Positions 7,260 through 14,704 are shown, counted from the first letter of the stretch. The stretch: 15,316 nucleotides of DNA from Deltaproteobacteria bacterium (GCA_030596405.1 JAUVKB010000025.1:1-15316); one strand, 5' to 3'. The notes: generated by a model from the letters alone, not told the origin. Numbers and translations: made by a program.

Positions 7260-7943
7260 ATGGGGATAAATATTGTTGAAAAAATTGATAACAATATAAA
7301 AGTAAGACATGTGCTGCTCAGTGTTTCGGATAAAAGCGGCCTTGATGAGTTTATACCAAAGCTTTTAAAGACAAATCCCGGGGTAAAAATATTTTCCACC
7401 GGCGGCACATACAACAAGATAAAAGAAATTCTCGGCAAAAAAGCTTTAGAGTGCCTGACGCAAGTGTCGGACTATACGGGTCAGCCTGAAACTCAGGGCG
7501 GTCTGGTAAAGACATTGGATTTCAAGATATATCTTGGGCTTCTTACCGAGACATACAACAGCTCCCACAGGGAGAATATGAAAAGAACGGGGGCTCTGCC
7601 CATAGATATGGTTGTTGTGAATCTGTATCCTTTTAAGGATACTATCTCAAAACAGGGTGTAACCGTTGAACAGGCCAGGGGCAATATTGATATAGGCGGG
7701 CCCTGTATGATAAGAGCTTCGGCAAAGAATTTCTTGAGAGTGGCGCCGGTTGTCGACCCTTCTGACTATGAAATGATTGTTTCGGAAATGGAAGCAAATG
7801 ACGGCATGATATCCCTTGAGCTTCGCTACAGTTTGGCGCAAAAGGCATTCAAATATACAGCAGATTATGATTTGATGATTGCCGGATTTTTAAATTCCAG
7901 GTCGGTTGAAGATGCAAGGGTCTGTTATTCTATCCTTTCTTGA
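7260..7943 (+). CDS. purH: Stand-alone IMP cyclohydrolase (PurH N-terminal domain)
   Basis: This 227-aa MGS-like-fold protein corresponds to the N-terminal half of bifunctional PurH, which closes FAICAR to IMP in the last step of purine synthesis. Matching blocks are LLSVSDKSGL (19-28), IFSTGGTYNKI (44-54), VSDYTGQPE (69-77), VVVNLYPFKDT (118-128) and IDIGGPCMIRASAKN (143-157). The block normally GRVKTLHPK reads GLVKTLDFK (81-89) and is followed by IYLGLL instead of the usual HGGIL, so Arg, His and Pro of a strongly conserved active-site stretch are replaced. ATG 7260 has an excellent Shine-Dalgarno (GGAAGGGG, about 7 bases away). The transformylase half is a separate gene starting 54 bases downstream. 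Splitting of PurH is known in some anaerobic bacteria; activity of this variant is inferred. Confidence 0.88.
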   Translation: MGINIVEKIDNNIKVRHVLLSVSDKSGLDEFIPKLLKTNPGVKIFSTGGTYNKIKEILGKKALECLTQVSDYTGQPETQGGLVKTLDFKIYLGLLTETYNSSHRENMKRTGALPIDMVVVNLYPFKDTISKQGVTVEQARGNIDIGGPCMIRASAKNFLRVAPVVDPSDYEMIVSEMEANDGMISLELRYSLAQKAFKYTADYDLMIAGFLNSRSVEDARVCYSILS

Positions 7944-7997
7944 ACTTGAAGGAAATTGAATATTTTGAAACCGCTGTAAAAAATTTTGGAGATAAAA

Positions 7998-9248
7998 ATG
8001 GCACAAGATCTTAAAAAAATGTATAAAACAATCGTTGATGACCACTTTCCTTCCCAGATGGAAATAAGTTTTATTGACCATGACAAAAGGCAGACACTTT
8101 TTTATGAAAAGGTATATTGGCGCATAGATAATGTAAATAAAGGGCTACGGTATGGAGAAAATCCAGGCCAGGAAGCGGCTCTGTATAAACTGGTCAATGG
8201 AAATCTGATTCTTGGGGAAACCGAGACCATACAACCGGGGCAATACCTGGCTTCGGATATTGAGCTTTTGCAGTCCGGCAAGCATCCTGGAAAAACCAAT
8301 CTGACCGATACCGATAATGCCTTGAATATTTTGAGATATTTTTCAGACAAACCCACAGTAATTATTGTAAAGCACAATAATCCCTGCGGGGCTGCACAGT
8401 CCGACTTGCTGGAGGTTGCTTATGAAAGAGCATATATGGCTGACAGAGTGGCGGCCTTTGGGGGGTGTATCGCCGTGAACCGTCCTGTAGACAGGGCAAC
8501 GGCCGAGGCCATTTATGGACAATATGCCGAAGTTGTTGTTGCGCCTGATTTTGAAGAAGGAGCGATGGATATACTGAAAAAGAAAAAGAATCTCAGGATT
8601 ATCCGGATCGGCAACATCGAAAGGCTGCACACCTTTGCAGGAAAGCGGCATATCGATTTTAAGAGTCTCATTGACGGGGGTATTATCGCCCAGTGGTCTT
8701 TTGTGCCGTCATCCCGTTCAAAAGAGGACCTTAAGCTTGCAGAGTGTGAATACCGGGGGAAAAAATACAGAATCGAGCGGGAACCAACGCAAAATGAGTA
8801 TGATGATATGCTTTTTGGTTGGCTTGTGGAGTCGGGGATTACTTCAAATTCGGTAATTTACGTTAAAGATCTGGCAACCGTTGGGATCGGAACCGGCGAA
8901 CAGGACAGGGTGGGAGTTGCGGAAATTGCAAGAGACAAGGCATACCGAAAACTCGCAGACCGTTATTGTTTTGAAGAAAACGTAATCTCCTATAACGAAT
9001 TAAAAGACAGTGAAAAGAAAAATCAGATTGATAATAAGGTGGCAAGTGAAAAAGGGGGACTTATCGGCGCGGCAATGGTAAGCGATGCGTTTTTCCCTTT
9101 CAGGGATGGTGTTGACGTCGGGATTCAAGAAGGTGTTTCATCTGTGATCCAGCCCGGTGGATCAGGCAATGATTATCAGACGATCGAGGCGTGCAACGAG
9201 GCAGGCGTTACAATGGTATATACCGGTCAGCGGAGTTTCAAGCATTAG
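7998..9248 (+). CDS. purH: AICAR formyltransferase (PurH C-terminal domain, stand-alone)
   Basis: This 416-aa protein is the AICARFT half of PurH, which transfers a formyl group from 10-formyl-tetrahydrofolate to AICAR. Key motifs are RYGENPGQEAALY (51-63), catalytic K125-H126 in VKHNNPCGAA (124-133), ADRVAAFGGCIAVN (148-161), DAFFPFRDGVD (363-373) and C-terminal QPGGSGNDYQTIEA followed by VYTGQRSFKH. Length matches AICARFT without the cyclohydrolase domain, so this is a gene split and not a truncation. ATG 7998 is chosen over the in-frame TTG 7986 because GGAGAT lies 5-10 bases upstream. Residues 1-50 are an unusual leader ahead of the RYGENP motif and may replace the interdomain linker. It is the last gene of the plus-strand run and ends before a large palindromic terminator. 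Confidence 0.93.
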   Translation: MAQDLKKMYKTIVDDHFPSQMEISFIDHDKRQTLFYEKVYWRIDNVNKGLRYGENPGQEAALYKLVNGNLILGETETIQPGQYLASDIELLQSGKHPGKTNLTDTDNALNILRYFSDKPTVIIVKHNNPCGAAQSDLLEVAYERAYMADRVAAFGGCIAVNRPVDRATAEAIYGQYAEVVVAPDFEEGAMDILKKKKNLRIIRIGNIERLHTFAGKRHIDFKSLIDGGIIAQWSFVPSSRSKEDLKLAECEYRGKKYRIEREPTQNEYDDMLFGWLVESGITSNSVIYVKDLATVGIGTGEQDRVGVAEIARDKAYRKLADRYCFEENVISYNELKDSEKKNQIDNKVASEKGGLIGAAMVSDAFFPFRDGVDVGIQEGVSSVIQPGGSGNDYQTIEACNEAGVTMVYTGQRSFKH

Positions 9249-9288
9249 GCTTTTTGCCTGTAATTAAGCGGTATAAATCAAAAATAAT

Positions 9289-9336
9289 GGCCTTAAGCCT
9301 TATACATTATCAAGAAATGTTATAAGGCTTAAGGCC
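9289..9336. terminator. Bidirectional terminator palindrome
   Basis: Perfect 16-bp arms GGCCTTAAGCCTTATA (9289-9304) and TATAAGGCTTAAGGCC (9321-9336); allowing one bulged T the arms extend to about 20 bp. It sits between two convergent genes. On the minus strand the hairpin is followed by ATTATTTTTG, a reasonable U run for the lipoprotein gene; on the plus strand the following sequence (GGTTTAG) is poor, so it may only stabilise or pause that transcript. Confidence 0.7.
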
Positions 9337-9365
9337 GGTTTAGATGGCGCCCGCGGATAAAGTAT

Positions 9366-9683
9366 TTAGTCTCCGTAAACAATTGTTTGGTATTTCCCAA
9401 AAACGCCTAAAATATTTTCTACTTTGTAATCAACATATTTTATTTTTTTGATGCCGCCGTTTTGCACTGCCGCTTTTATGCTTGAATCACCTGTTGCTAC
9501 AAGTCCTAATATCGATGTGGACTCGGCAACACCAACTTTCGAATAAGAGACGCTGCCTGTTGCCGCGCTGATAGCGCCTGTTGTACCGACATATAACATG
9601 CCATGCGGCAAATAACTAGCGCACCCATTCAGCGCTAATGCAAAGAAGGGGATAATCAATACAAGTAGTCCGATTTTTTTCAT
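9366..9683 (-). CDS. TRL-like family lipoprotein
   Basis: This 105-aa exported lipoprotein has an N-terminal KK, a hydrophobic stretch and the lipobox LNGC, with lipidated Cys21 (signal peptidase II site). The mature part is small and Gly/Ser-rich (VGTTGAISAATGSVSYSKVG, 32-51), ending in GLVATGDSSIKAAVQNGGI and VDYKVENILGVFGKYQTIV. This pattern, including the paired ATGDSS...AA..GGI block, is what I know as the TRL (tRNA-associated locus) family; function is unknown. Translation is well supported by AAGGAG (9692-9697) 8 bases before the ATG. It lies 69 bases downstream of tRNA-Ala on the same strand, with a TATAAT-like -10 (9711-9716) but no -35 between them, so it may be read from the tRNA promoter. 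The palindrome at 9289-9336 probably ends its transcript. Confidence 0.8.
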   Translation of the reverse strand: MKKIGLLVLIIPFFALALNGCASYLPHGMLYVGTTGAISAATGSVSYSKVGVAESTSILGLVATGDSSIKAAVQNGGIKKIKYVDYKVENILGVFGKYQTIVYGD

Positions 9684-9752
9684 TTCCTAATCTCCTTGAT
9701 TTATTAAAAGATTATACGAGCGCCAAGAAAAAATCCTCTGTTTGAAAATACT

Positions 9753-9828
9753 TGGTGGAGCTGAGGGGGCTCGAACCCCTGACCTCATGACTGCCAGTCA
9801 TGCGCTCTCCCAGCTGAGCTACAGCCCC
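9753..9828 (-). tRNA. tRNA-Ala (anticodon GGC)
   Basis: A 76-nt minus-strand cloverleaf with encoded CCA (9753-9755). The acceptor stem GGGGCTG/CAGCTCC includes the G3:U70 wobble that identifies tRNA-Ala. D arm GCTCAGCTGGGAGAGC; anticodon stem CATGA/TCATG with loop CTGGCAG, anticodon GGC (reads GCC/GCU); T arm AGGGG TTCGAGC CCCCT. No terminator is visible between it and the TRL-like gene downstream. Confidence 0.97.
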
Positions 9829-9930
9829 ACATTTGTACAAAACTTGAATTGCCAGACTATAATAGAAATAACAAAACATATATAACCATTATATATATAA
9901 CCCACTATTTTTGTTAATTTATCTTTAATT

Positions 9931-9959
9931 TTTTTACAAAAATTAAACCAAGATGTCAA
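9931..9959 (-). promoter_or_regulatory. Possible promoter upstream of tRNA-Ala
   Basis: On the minus strand a perfect -35 TTGACA (9954-9959), a 17-base spacer and TAAAAA (9931-9936, 4 of 6 -10 matches). It would give a leader of about 95 bases before the tRNA. A nearer TATTAT (9859-9864) is an alternative -10 without a good -35. The region 9840-9955 is otherwise AT-rich spacer. Low certainty. Confidence 0.3.
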
Positions 9960-9989
9960 TATTTATTTTTAGTTGCCGACAATAAAATT

Positions 9990-12251
9990 TCATATTTTAA
10001 TAACGCGCATCTGTTTGACTTTTTCCTCAGACAGATCGAAAACCTTTAAAATAAACTCAGAAGGCCTAACTATTTTCCCGGACTCTGATCTAAACATCAC
10101 CTGCAATCTGTTTGGAGCCGGCAGATCGATTTTTAAAACAATATCTTTTAAGTCTATCTTTTGCAACTTTCCTTTTCGATTCGTACGGGTGAATATAAAT
10201 TCATGGCTATTGGTGAAAAGCTCAAATTTTTTTTCATCAAAAAAACCATCTTGAATCGTAATCAGATAGGTAACCGATTCAGATTCCTTTCTAAATTTCT
10301 TAACGGGAGCAAGCTGACAGTCGTGCACGACAAGACCTTCCGGAAGGTGGTCATTTAGATCTTTTATTAGAGAGCATGGCCGGACATTGCCGGGTACGAA
10401 TAGATATAAACATTCATTCAGGCTTTCCATTCCGACTGGAAGCGGATCATCAAAGGACAATTTCGGCTTGGGATGAAAGCCTTCTGAATATTTTACAGTA
10501 ATTGACGCGCGACGGACAGCGCGTATAAATATATTAACCAGTTCAAGATGCCCAAAATATTTTGCCTGTTTCCGTTTTGAATATGAAATCTTAAGCTTTT
10601 TATAATCCGGCATACTATTCTTTTGTTTAACTTGTTCTGCTTCTTTTTTTATGTATGCGTCAAAAACTTTGGGTTCTATAACTTTAAAATCGCATATTCC
10701 GCAATGGTTGCAATCACCATTGCGGCAGTCCTGTGTAAGTTCGCCGTTTAGGGCCTTTTCCCATTCTTTTTCCAAAAAATTGTTTGTGATTTTTGTATTG
10801 ATATGGTCCCAGGGCAAATGTTCCGCCATATCCCGTGTCCGGTTTGTATAAAAATCGATATCTATACCGGCATCAGAAAGAGCCTCTTCCCATAACCGAT
10901 ATTGAAACTTATCGCTCCACCCGTCAAATTTGCATCCTTTTTTGTATGCCGCGACAAGCAGACTGTCGAGCCTTCTGTCCCCTCTGGCCCAAAGCCCTTC
11001 AAGCAGACTGACTTCAGGGTCCTGCCATTTAAAATGTACCCCTGGAATTTTCAGGTTTTTTTTCAATGTTAAAATTTTTTCTTTGGATTCAGCCAGGGAA
11101 ATTTGAGATGCCCATTGAAAAGGCGTATGTGATTTAGGGATAAATGTCGCCACACTGACGTTGATCTTTCCGCGCTGTTTTTTTATATTATTAACTCTTC
11201 TAAGATCTTTCACAAGATCGATAATCTGTTGAACGTCGTCATCGGTTTCAGTCGGAAGACCTATCATAAAATACAATTTTATAACGCTCCATCCAAGAGC
11301 AAATGCATTGTCAACAGTATCAAATATATCTTTTTTTGTAATATTTTTATTGATAACATTACGGAGTCTCTGGCTTCCCGCTTCCGGCGCTATTGTAAAA
11401 CCGGTCTTTCGGACTTTTTTTATCATGGCCATAAGTTCCGGCGTCAACGTGCCTGCACGAAGCGAGGGAAGAGAAACAGCTATATGTTCCTTTTCGTATT
11501 TGGCCATAAAAAGTTCCATGAGAGTGGCAATAGAGCTGTAATCACCTGTGCTTAACGATAACAGAGACAAATCTTCATAACCGGTTGCGGCAATGGCAGT
11601 CTCCGACAAATGCAACAGGGTCTCAACAGATCGTTCACGAACGGGGCGATAGATCATTCCCGCCTGACAGAAACGGCATCCCCTTGTGCAACCCCTGGCC
11701 ACCTCGATGCGAAGGCGATCATGCACTGGTTTCCCATAAGGAACTACCGGGGTGTCAGGAAACGCCGCCTTGTCAAGATCGTCTATAATTGCTCTTGTAA
11801 CTGTTTTATAATTTGAAAACCTGGGTAAAAGCGTTTGAAACCCGGAACCGTCGAATTCCGGCTCAAAAAAGGCCGGTATATAAACGCCTTCGATTTCCGA
11901 CCATAACTTTAAAAGCGCTTCTTTATCACCGCTAAAACCGTCTTTCCATTTAAACCATGCTTGAGCCATCTTTGTTATAACCTGTTCGCCGTCCCCGATA
12001 ACCATGGCATCAAAAAAATCGGCAACAGGCTCCGGATTGCTGGTGCAAGGTCCTCCTCCAATAATAACAGGATAAGAGAGATCTCTTTGAGAAGAGAAAA
12101 ACGGAATATTTGCAAGATCGAGCAACGTAAGAATATTTGTAAAGTTTAATTCATATAACAGGCTAAAACCGATAATATCAAAACTGTTAAGCGGTTTTTG
12201 GCTCTCAAGGGAGGTTATAGGCAGATTTGACGACCTGAGGTACGCTTCCAT
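9990..12251 (-). CDS. B12-binding radical SAM protein fused to DUF2344 (main frame; 5' end frameshifted)
   Basis: This 753-codon frame contains most of a TIGR03960-type B12-binding radical SAM protein joined to a TIGR03936/DUF2344 radical SAM-linked domain. The remainder of the cobalamin-binding-like domain covers about residues 1-95, ending VIIGGGPCTSNPEP and VIGDGEQ. The radical SAM 4Fe-4S motif CTRGCRFC has Cys188, 192 and 195. A second cysteine cluster lies at 509, 514, 517 and 520. DUF2344 covers about 553-750 and includes SKRKQAKYFGHLE and EGFHPKPKLSFDDPLPVGM. Members often lie near ribosome or tRNA genes, and the reaction is unknown. ATG 12251 is an internal Met: the conserved protein continues upstream in this frame to about 12330 without a start, then in another frame to ATG 12481. 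Restoring one G gives about 830 aa. It is the last gene of the carbamoyltransferase cluster. Confidence 0.88.
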   Translation of the reverse strand: MEAYLRSSNLPITSLESQKPLNSFDIIGFSLLYELNFTNILTLLDLANIPFFSSQRDLSYPVIIGGGPCTSNPEPVADFFDAMVIGDGEQVITKMAQAWFKWKDGFSGDKEALLKLWSEIEGVYIPAFFEPEFDGSGFQTLLPRFSNYKTVTRAIIDDLDKAAFPDTPVVPYGKPVHDRLRIEVARGCTRGCRFCQAGMIYRPVRERSVETLLHLSETAIAATGYEDLSLLSLSTGDYSSIATLMELFMAKYEKEHIAVSLPSLRAGTLTPELMAMIKKVRKTGFTIAPEAGSQRLRNVINKNITKKDIFDTVDNAFALGWSVIKLYFMIGLPTETDDDVQQIIDLVKDLRRVNNIKKQRGKINVSVATFIPKSHTPFQWASQISLAESKEKILTLKKNLKIPGVHFKWQDPEVSLLEGLWARGDRRLDSLLVAAYKKGCKFDGWSDKFQYRLWEEALSDAGIDIDFYTNRTRDMAEHLPWDHINTKITNNFLEKEWEKALNGELTQDCRNGDCNHCGICDFKVIEPKVFDAYIKKEAEQVKQKNSMPDYKKLKISYSKRKQAKYFGHLELVNIFIRAVRRASITVKYSEGFHPKPKLSFDDPLPVGMESLNECLYLFVPGNVRPCSLIKDLNDHLPEGLVVHDCQLAPVKKFRKESESVTYLITIQDGFFDEKKFELFTNSHEFIFTRTNRKGKLQKIDLKDIVLKIDLPAPNRLQVMFRSESGKIVRPSEFILKVFDLSEEKVKQMRVIKI

Positions 12252-12316
12252 ATCGACCCCTGGCGCAAAAACCCTTTCCGCGGCGGTCTCTTTATGGCTG
12301 TTTAAGATGTGATAGA

Positions 12317-12481
12317 TTATCTGAAGCCCAAATGCGACGTGCCGATTTCGTATAGATCCGGAAACGCCAGCGCAACGGCAAGTTTGATCTTGTCGTAGTC
12401 TTTTTTTATCCTGTTTATTTCCGAGCCTAAATACCGGCTGGGCTGTTCAACCAGGGGTAGAATGTCGCAAATGGATTTCAT
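12317..12481 (-). pseudogene. 5' fragment of the B12-binding radical SAM gene, out of frame
   Basis: From ATG 12481 the frame encodes 54 residues (MKSICDILPLVEQPSRYLGS... ending PDLYEIGTSHLG-FR) and stops at 12317. This is the typical N-terminus of TIGR03960 proteins. The downstream frame, entered at the GGG run 12327-12329, reads GLQIIYHILNSHKETAAERV and then joins the main frame. One missing G (GGGG to GGG) accounts for the break exactly. The start lies 5 bases after the stop of the preceding propeller gene, with no obvious Shine-Dalgarno, so it fits an operon. As written, the ribosome would stop after 54 residues. Confidence 0.85.
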
Positions 12482-12486
12482 GCTTA

Positions 12487-13611
12487 TTATTTTTTGTTAA
12501 GAACAGGTTTTGACTTATAATCGAGAATGAGCATCGACATCGGGTTTTGCCAGATCCGGCAAACCGGATCAACAGCACGGTTGCTTGGTTTGTCCTTTAA
12601 GTCAGGCTTTGTGGAATAATACCGGGCAAATGGTTTGTTCCTGCGGTATTCAAACAGCGGGACAACGGCCTGCGACGCTGCCTGCCGCCAGGCAAAATCG
12701 CTACGCTTGCCCTCCCATCTCCCGATTGCGCCTGTATCCGTCCGCTCCCATTTTCCTGTCAATTCACCCTGTTTTAAAGCTGCAACCACCACAAATATGA
12801 TGTTGTCATATTTTAGCTCAAATTTTAGGTTATTGCCTTTAAACCTCGTGTTGGAAATTAATATATTATCCTGCATGGACACAGCCTTTATTTTTTTATC
12901 GGCTGCTTCTATTTTAAAACGGAACGGGTTTTTTGATCCATCAGAAAATTTTGCGTTACACTGCCAGACGCCGGAAAGTTTTAATTTTGATGTTGAAAAG
13001 GATGCCGGCAGAGCATAAAAAAGCGGTTGAACCGACTTCTCATTTTTGTCGGCAGGCTCTGAATAAAGAACGGTCCCGTCTTTTTCCATAAAAGCAAAAA
13101 TCGGTATCAGCCCTTCTTTTTCTCGATCCGGCGGGATGGCAAAAAAGGCGATTTCTTCAACCCTGTCCCAGTAATTTTTGGAATCGACAGTTTCGCGCAA
13201 CATAAAACACGGCCTTTTCCGTGCATCTGTGACCCGATAAACCGGCACCGGCAGAAAAAGGCGCTGATCGTCAAGCGTCAGCTTGTACATTATCTGGTTG
13301 TAGTCATAGCGAGGCACGTTGTCTCTATTGCCTGAAAACCAGTTTGTGAAGGTTCCCTCAAAATAGATGTGCCGACCGCCGTCTTTATCGAAAAAAGGAT
13401 GATGTGTCAAATTATAAAAGGTATAACGGTCATGACTTGCAATCTTTTTACAATAAACCCACGGCCCCACAGGAGTGTCCGCCTCAGCGTACCAGACTTC
13501 CCCAATCTCTTTCTGGGCAATCATTATCCACCGCCGGCGGAACTCGTTCCAAAATACGGAACCTGGATATGCTGCCGTGGGCATACCGGTATCAATATCC
13601 TGAAGATGCAA
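12487..13611 (-). CDS. 3' part of a frameshifted beta-propeller gene, with lipocalin-like insert
   Basis: The open frame has no ATG or Shine-Dalgarno at its 5' end (a TTG at 13611; coding continues to the A run near 13632), so it is the downstream half of the gene that starts at 14702. It carries propeller-like blades: YPGSVFWNEFRRRWIMIA (15-32), EVWYAEADTPVGPWV (38-52), THHPFFDKDGGRHIYFEGTF (69-88) and EKDGTVLYSEPA (176-187). A strand-rich segment at about 211-303 (SGVWQC...ELTGKWE...GAIGRWEG) looks like a lipocalin/calycin-type barrel inserted before the last blade-like segment (PLFEYRRNKPFARYYSTKP, VCRIWQNP). The fold resembles five-bladed propellers of the GH43/DUF4185 type; no catalytic residues can be assigned. 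Function unknown. Confidence 0.7.
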   Translation of the reverse strand: MHLQDIDTGMPTAAYPGSVFWNEFRRRWIMIAQKEIGEVWYAEADTPVGPWVYCKKIASHDRYTFYNLTHHPFFDKDGGRHIYFEGTFTNWFSGNRDNVPRYDYNQIMYKLTLDDQRLFLPVPVYRVTDARKRPCFMLRETVDSKNYWDRVEEIAFFAIPPDREKEGLIPIFAFMEKDGTVLYSEPADKNEKSVQPLFYALPASFSTSKLKLSGVWQCNAKFSDGSKNPFRFKIEAADKKIKAVSMQDNILISNTRFKGNNLKFELKYDNIIFVVVAALKQGELTGKWERTDTGAIGRWEGKRSDFAWRQAASQAVVPLFEYRRNKPFARYYSTKPDLKDKPSNRAVDPVCRIWQNPMSMLILDYKSKPVLNKK

Positions 13612-14702
13612 TAATCCTTCTTGTCTTTTGATTTTTTTTTTGCAATTAATTCCTGTTGCCGGTCATAATCGACAAAATCCGTATCCTCCTTCCACGCATA
13701 TCTCAGGCTTCCGTCAGATCGCCTGTCAAGACAAAACGGATGTTTGCCGTATCTGCCGCCTGCAGCCAGGCATGTAAACGATTCATATTTTTTCGGCTCA
13801 AGGATATGTTCAAAATCCGCCCTCACACGGCTAAAAGCGTATTTTGAAGTAAAATAAAAATAATCCTTTCCTCCGTCGCCGGCACGAAAAGGATGTGTTG
13901 ACAGATGGGGCAGGTTGTTTTCTTCATCAAACCGCATTAACCGCTCAAAAATTTTTGTTTCATCATTAAATACTGCAAAGCCGCGTTCATATACTTTTTC
14001 AAGGTTTTTTATCCGGGAATACCTGGCAAACAGTCGTTCAGCCCCTTTTTTGTCTTTAAGTGTCACAATCCAATCGAGCCAGACACGGCCTGGACCAGGA
14101 AACGGGCATATCTTTTTGCAGAAGCCGGACTTGTCGGTAAAGTAGTCAAGGTCGATGCCTGTGTCCGGGTCAAGACCACCTTTGCCGGGCAATAATGATG
14201 TTGCGCCCGAAACGGCCGTATTTAAACCGGAAGGGCCAAAGGTGTCGCCCCAGAACCAGTATAGTTTCCCCCTGTATGGGGTAGCCAGAACCGTGTCCTG
14301 ACCCATAACCAGGCCATTGATCAAGGGGCGCCGAACAGGAATGCTCCGGCCGGCCATGATACTGTCGCGATAAATACTTTCACCTGTTATGCGATAAAGG
14401 CGCTCGGCTATGTTGATCCGCTTGATTTTTAACCGGACATTTTCCCCTTTGATTATTTTGACCACCTTGCCCGGTTCTCCAAGAACCGTTTCCGCAAATT
14501 CATATCCATGACTTTTGATATGGAAAAGAACGTACTGATCCATTAATGCCGGCTCAAAAAAAACTATAATACCGTTGCTGTCTGTGTAATATTTTACTCC
14601 GTTTGTTGTTTTTAATTCGACCAGCGGAACCCCCCTGCAGGTTTCTTCGTCAACAACGGCAATCTTAAAAAAGTCGGTATGATCTAATGCTCTATATTCC
14701 AT
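13524..14702 (-). CDS. 5' part of a frameshifted beta-propeller gene with N-terminal Ig-like domain
   Basis: The frame starts at ATG 14702, two bases after the carbamoyltransferase stop, so translation is probably coupled. Residues 10-105 look like an Ig-like carboxypeptidase-regulatory domain (VPLVELKTTNGVKYYTDSNG, then HIKSHGYEF and LKIKRINIAERLYRITG). Residues 115-345 begin a propeller: GQDTVLATPYRGKLYWFWGD (134-153), a VWLDWIVTLKD strand, and STHPFRAGDGGKDYFYFTSK (268-287). At K355-K357 the frame enters a run of ten A (13632-13641); after it this frame reads unrelated sequence to 13524, while the conserved protein continues one base out of register. Adding one A gives a single 738-739-aa protein with the downstream part. 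No signal peptide is seen, so it is probably cytoplasmic. Function unknown. Confidence 0.7.
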   Translation of the reverse strand: MEYRALDHTDFFKIAVVDEETCRGVPLVELKTTNGVKYYTDSNGIIVFFEPALMDQYVLFHIKSHGYEFAETVLGEPGKVVKIIKGENVRLKIKRINIAERLYRITGESIYRDSIMAGRSIPVRRPLINGLVMGQDTVLATPYRGKLYWFWGDTFGPSGLNTAVSGATSLLPGKGGLDPDTGIDLDYFTDKSGFCKKICPFPGPGRVWLDWIVTLKDKKGAERLFARYSRIKNLEKVYERGFAVFNDETKIFERLMRFDEENNLPHLSTHPFRAGDGGKDYFYFTSKYAFSRVRADFEHILEPKKYESFTCLAAGGRYGKHPFCLDRRSDGSLRYAWKEDTDFVDYDRQQELIAKKKSKDKKDYCIFRILIPVCPRQHIQVPYFGTSSAGGG

Positions 14703-14704
14703 AT

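Noticed and set aside
6668..7438. 256-codon minus-strand frame opposite the HD and purH genes
   Set aside because: It spans two well-supported plus-strand genes and has no recognisable domain.
9875..9902. AT-rich TATATAA palindrome upstream of tRNA-Ala
   Set aside because: Low-complexity AT repeat; could be chance, with no GC core for a terminator and no matching operator I know.
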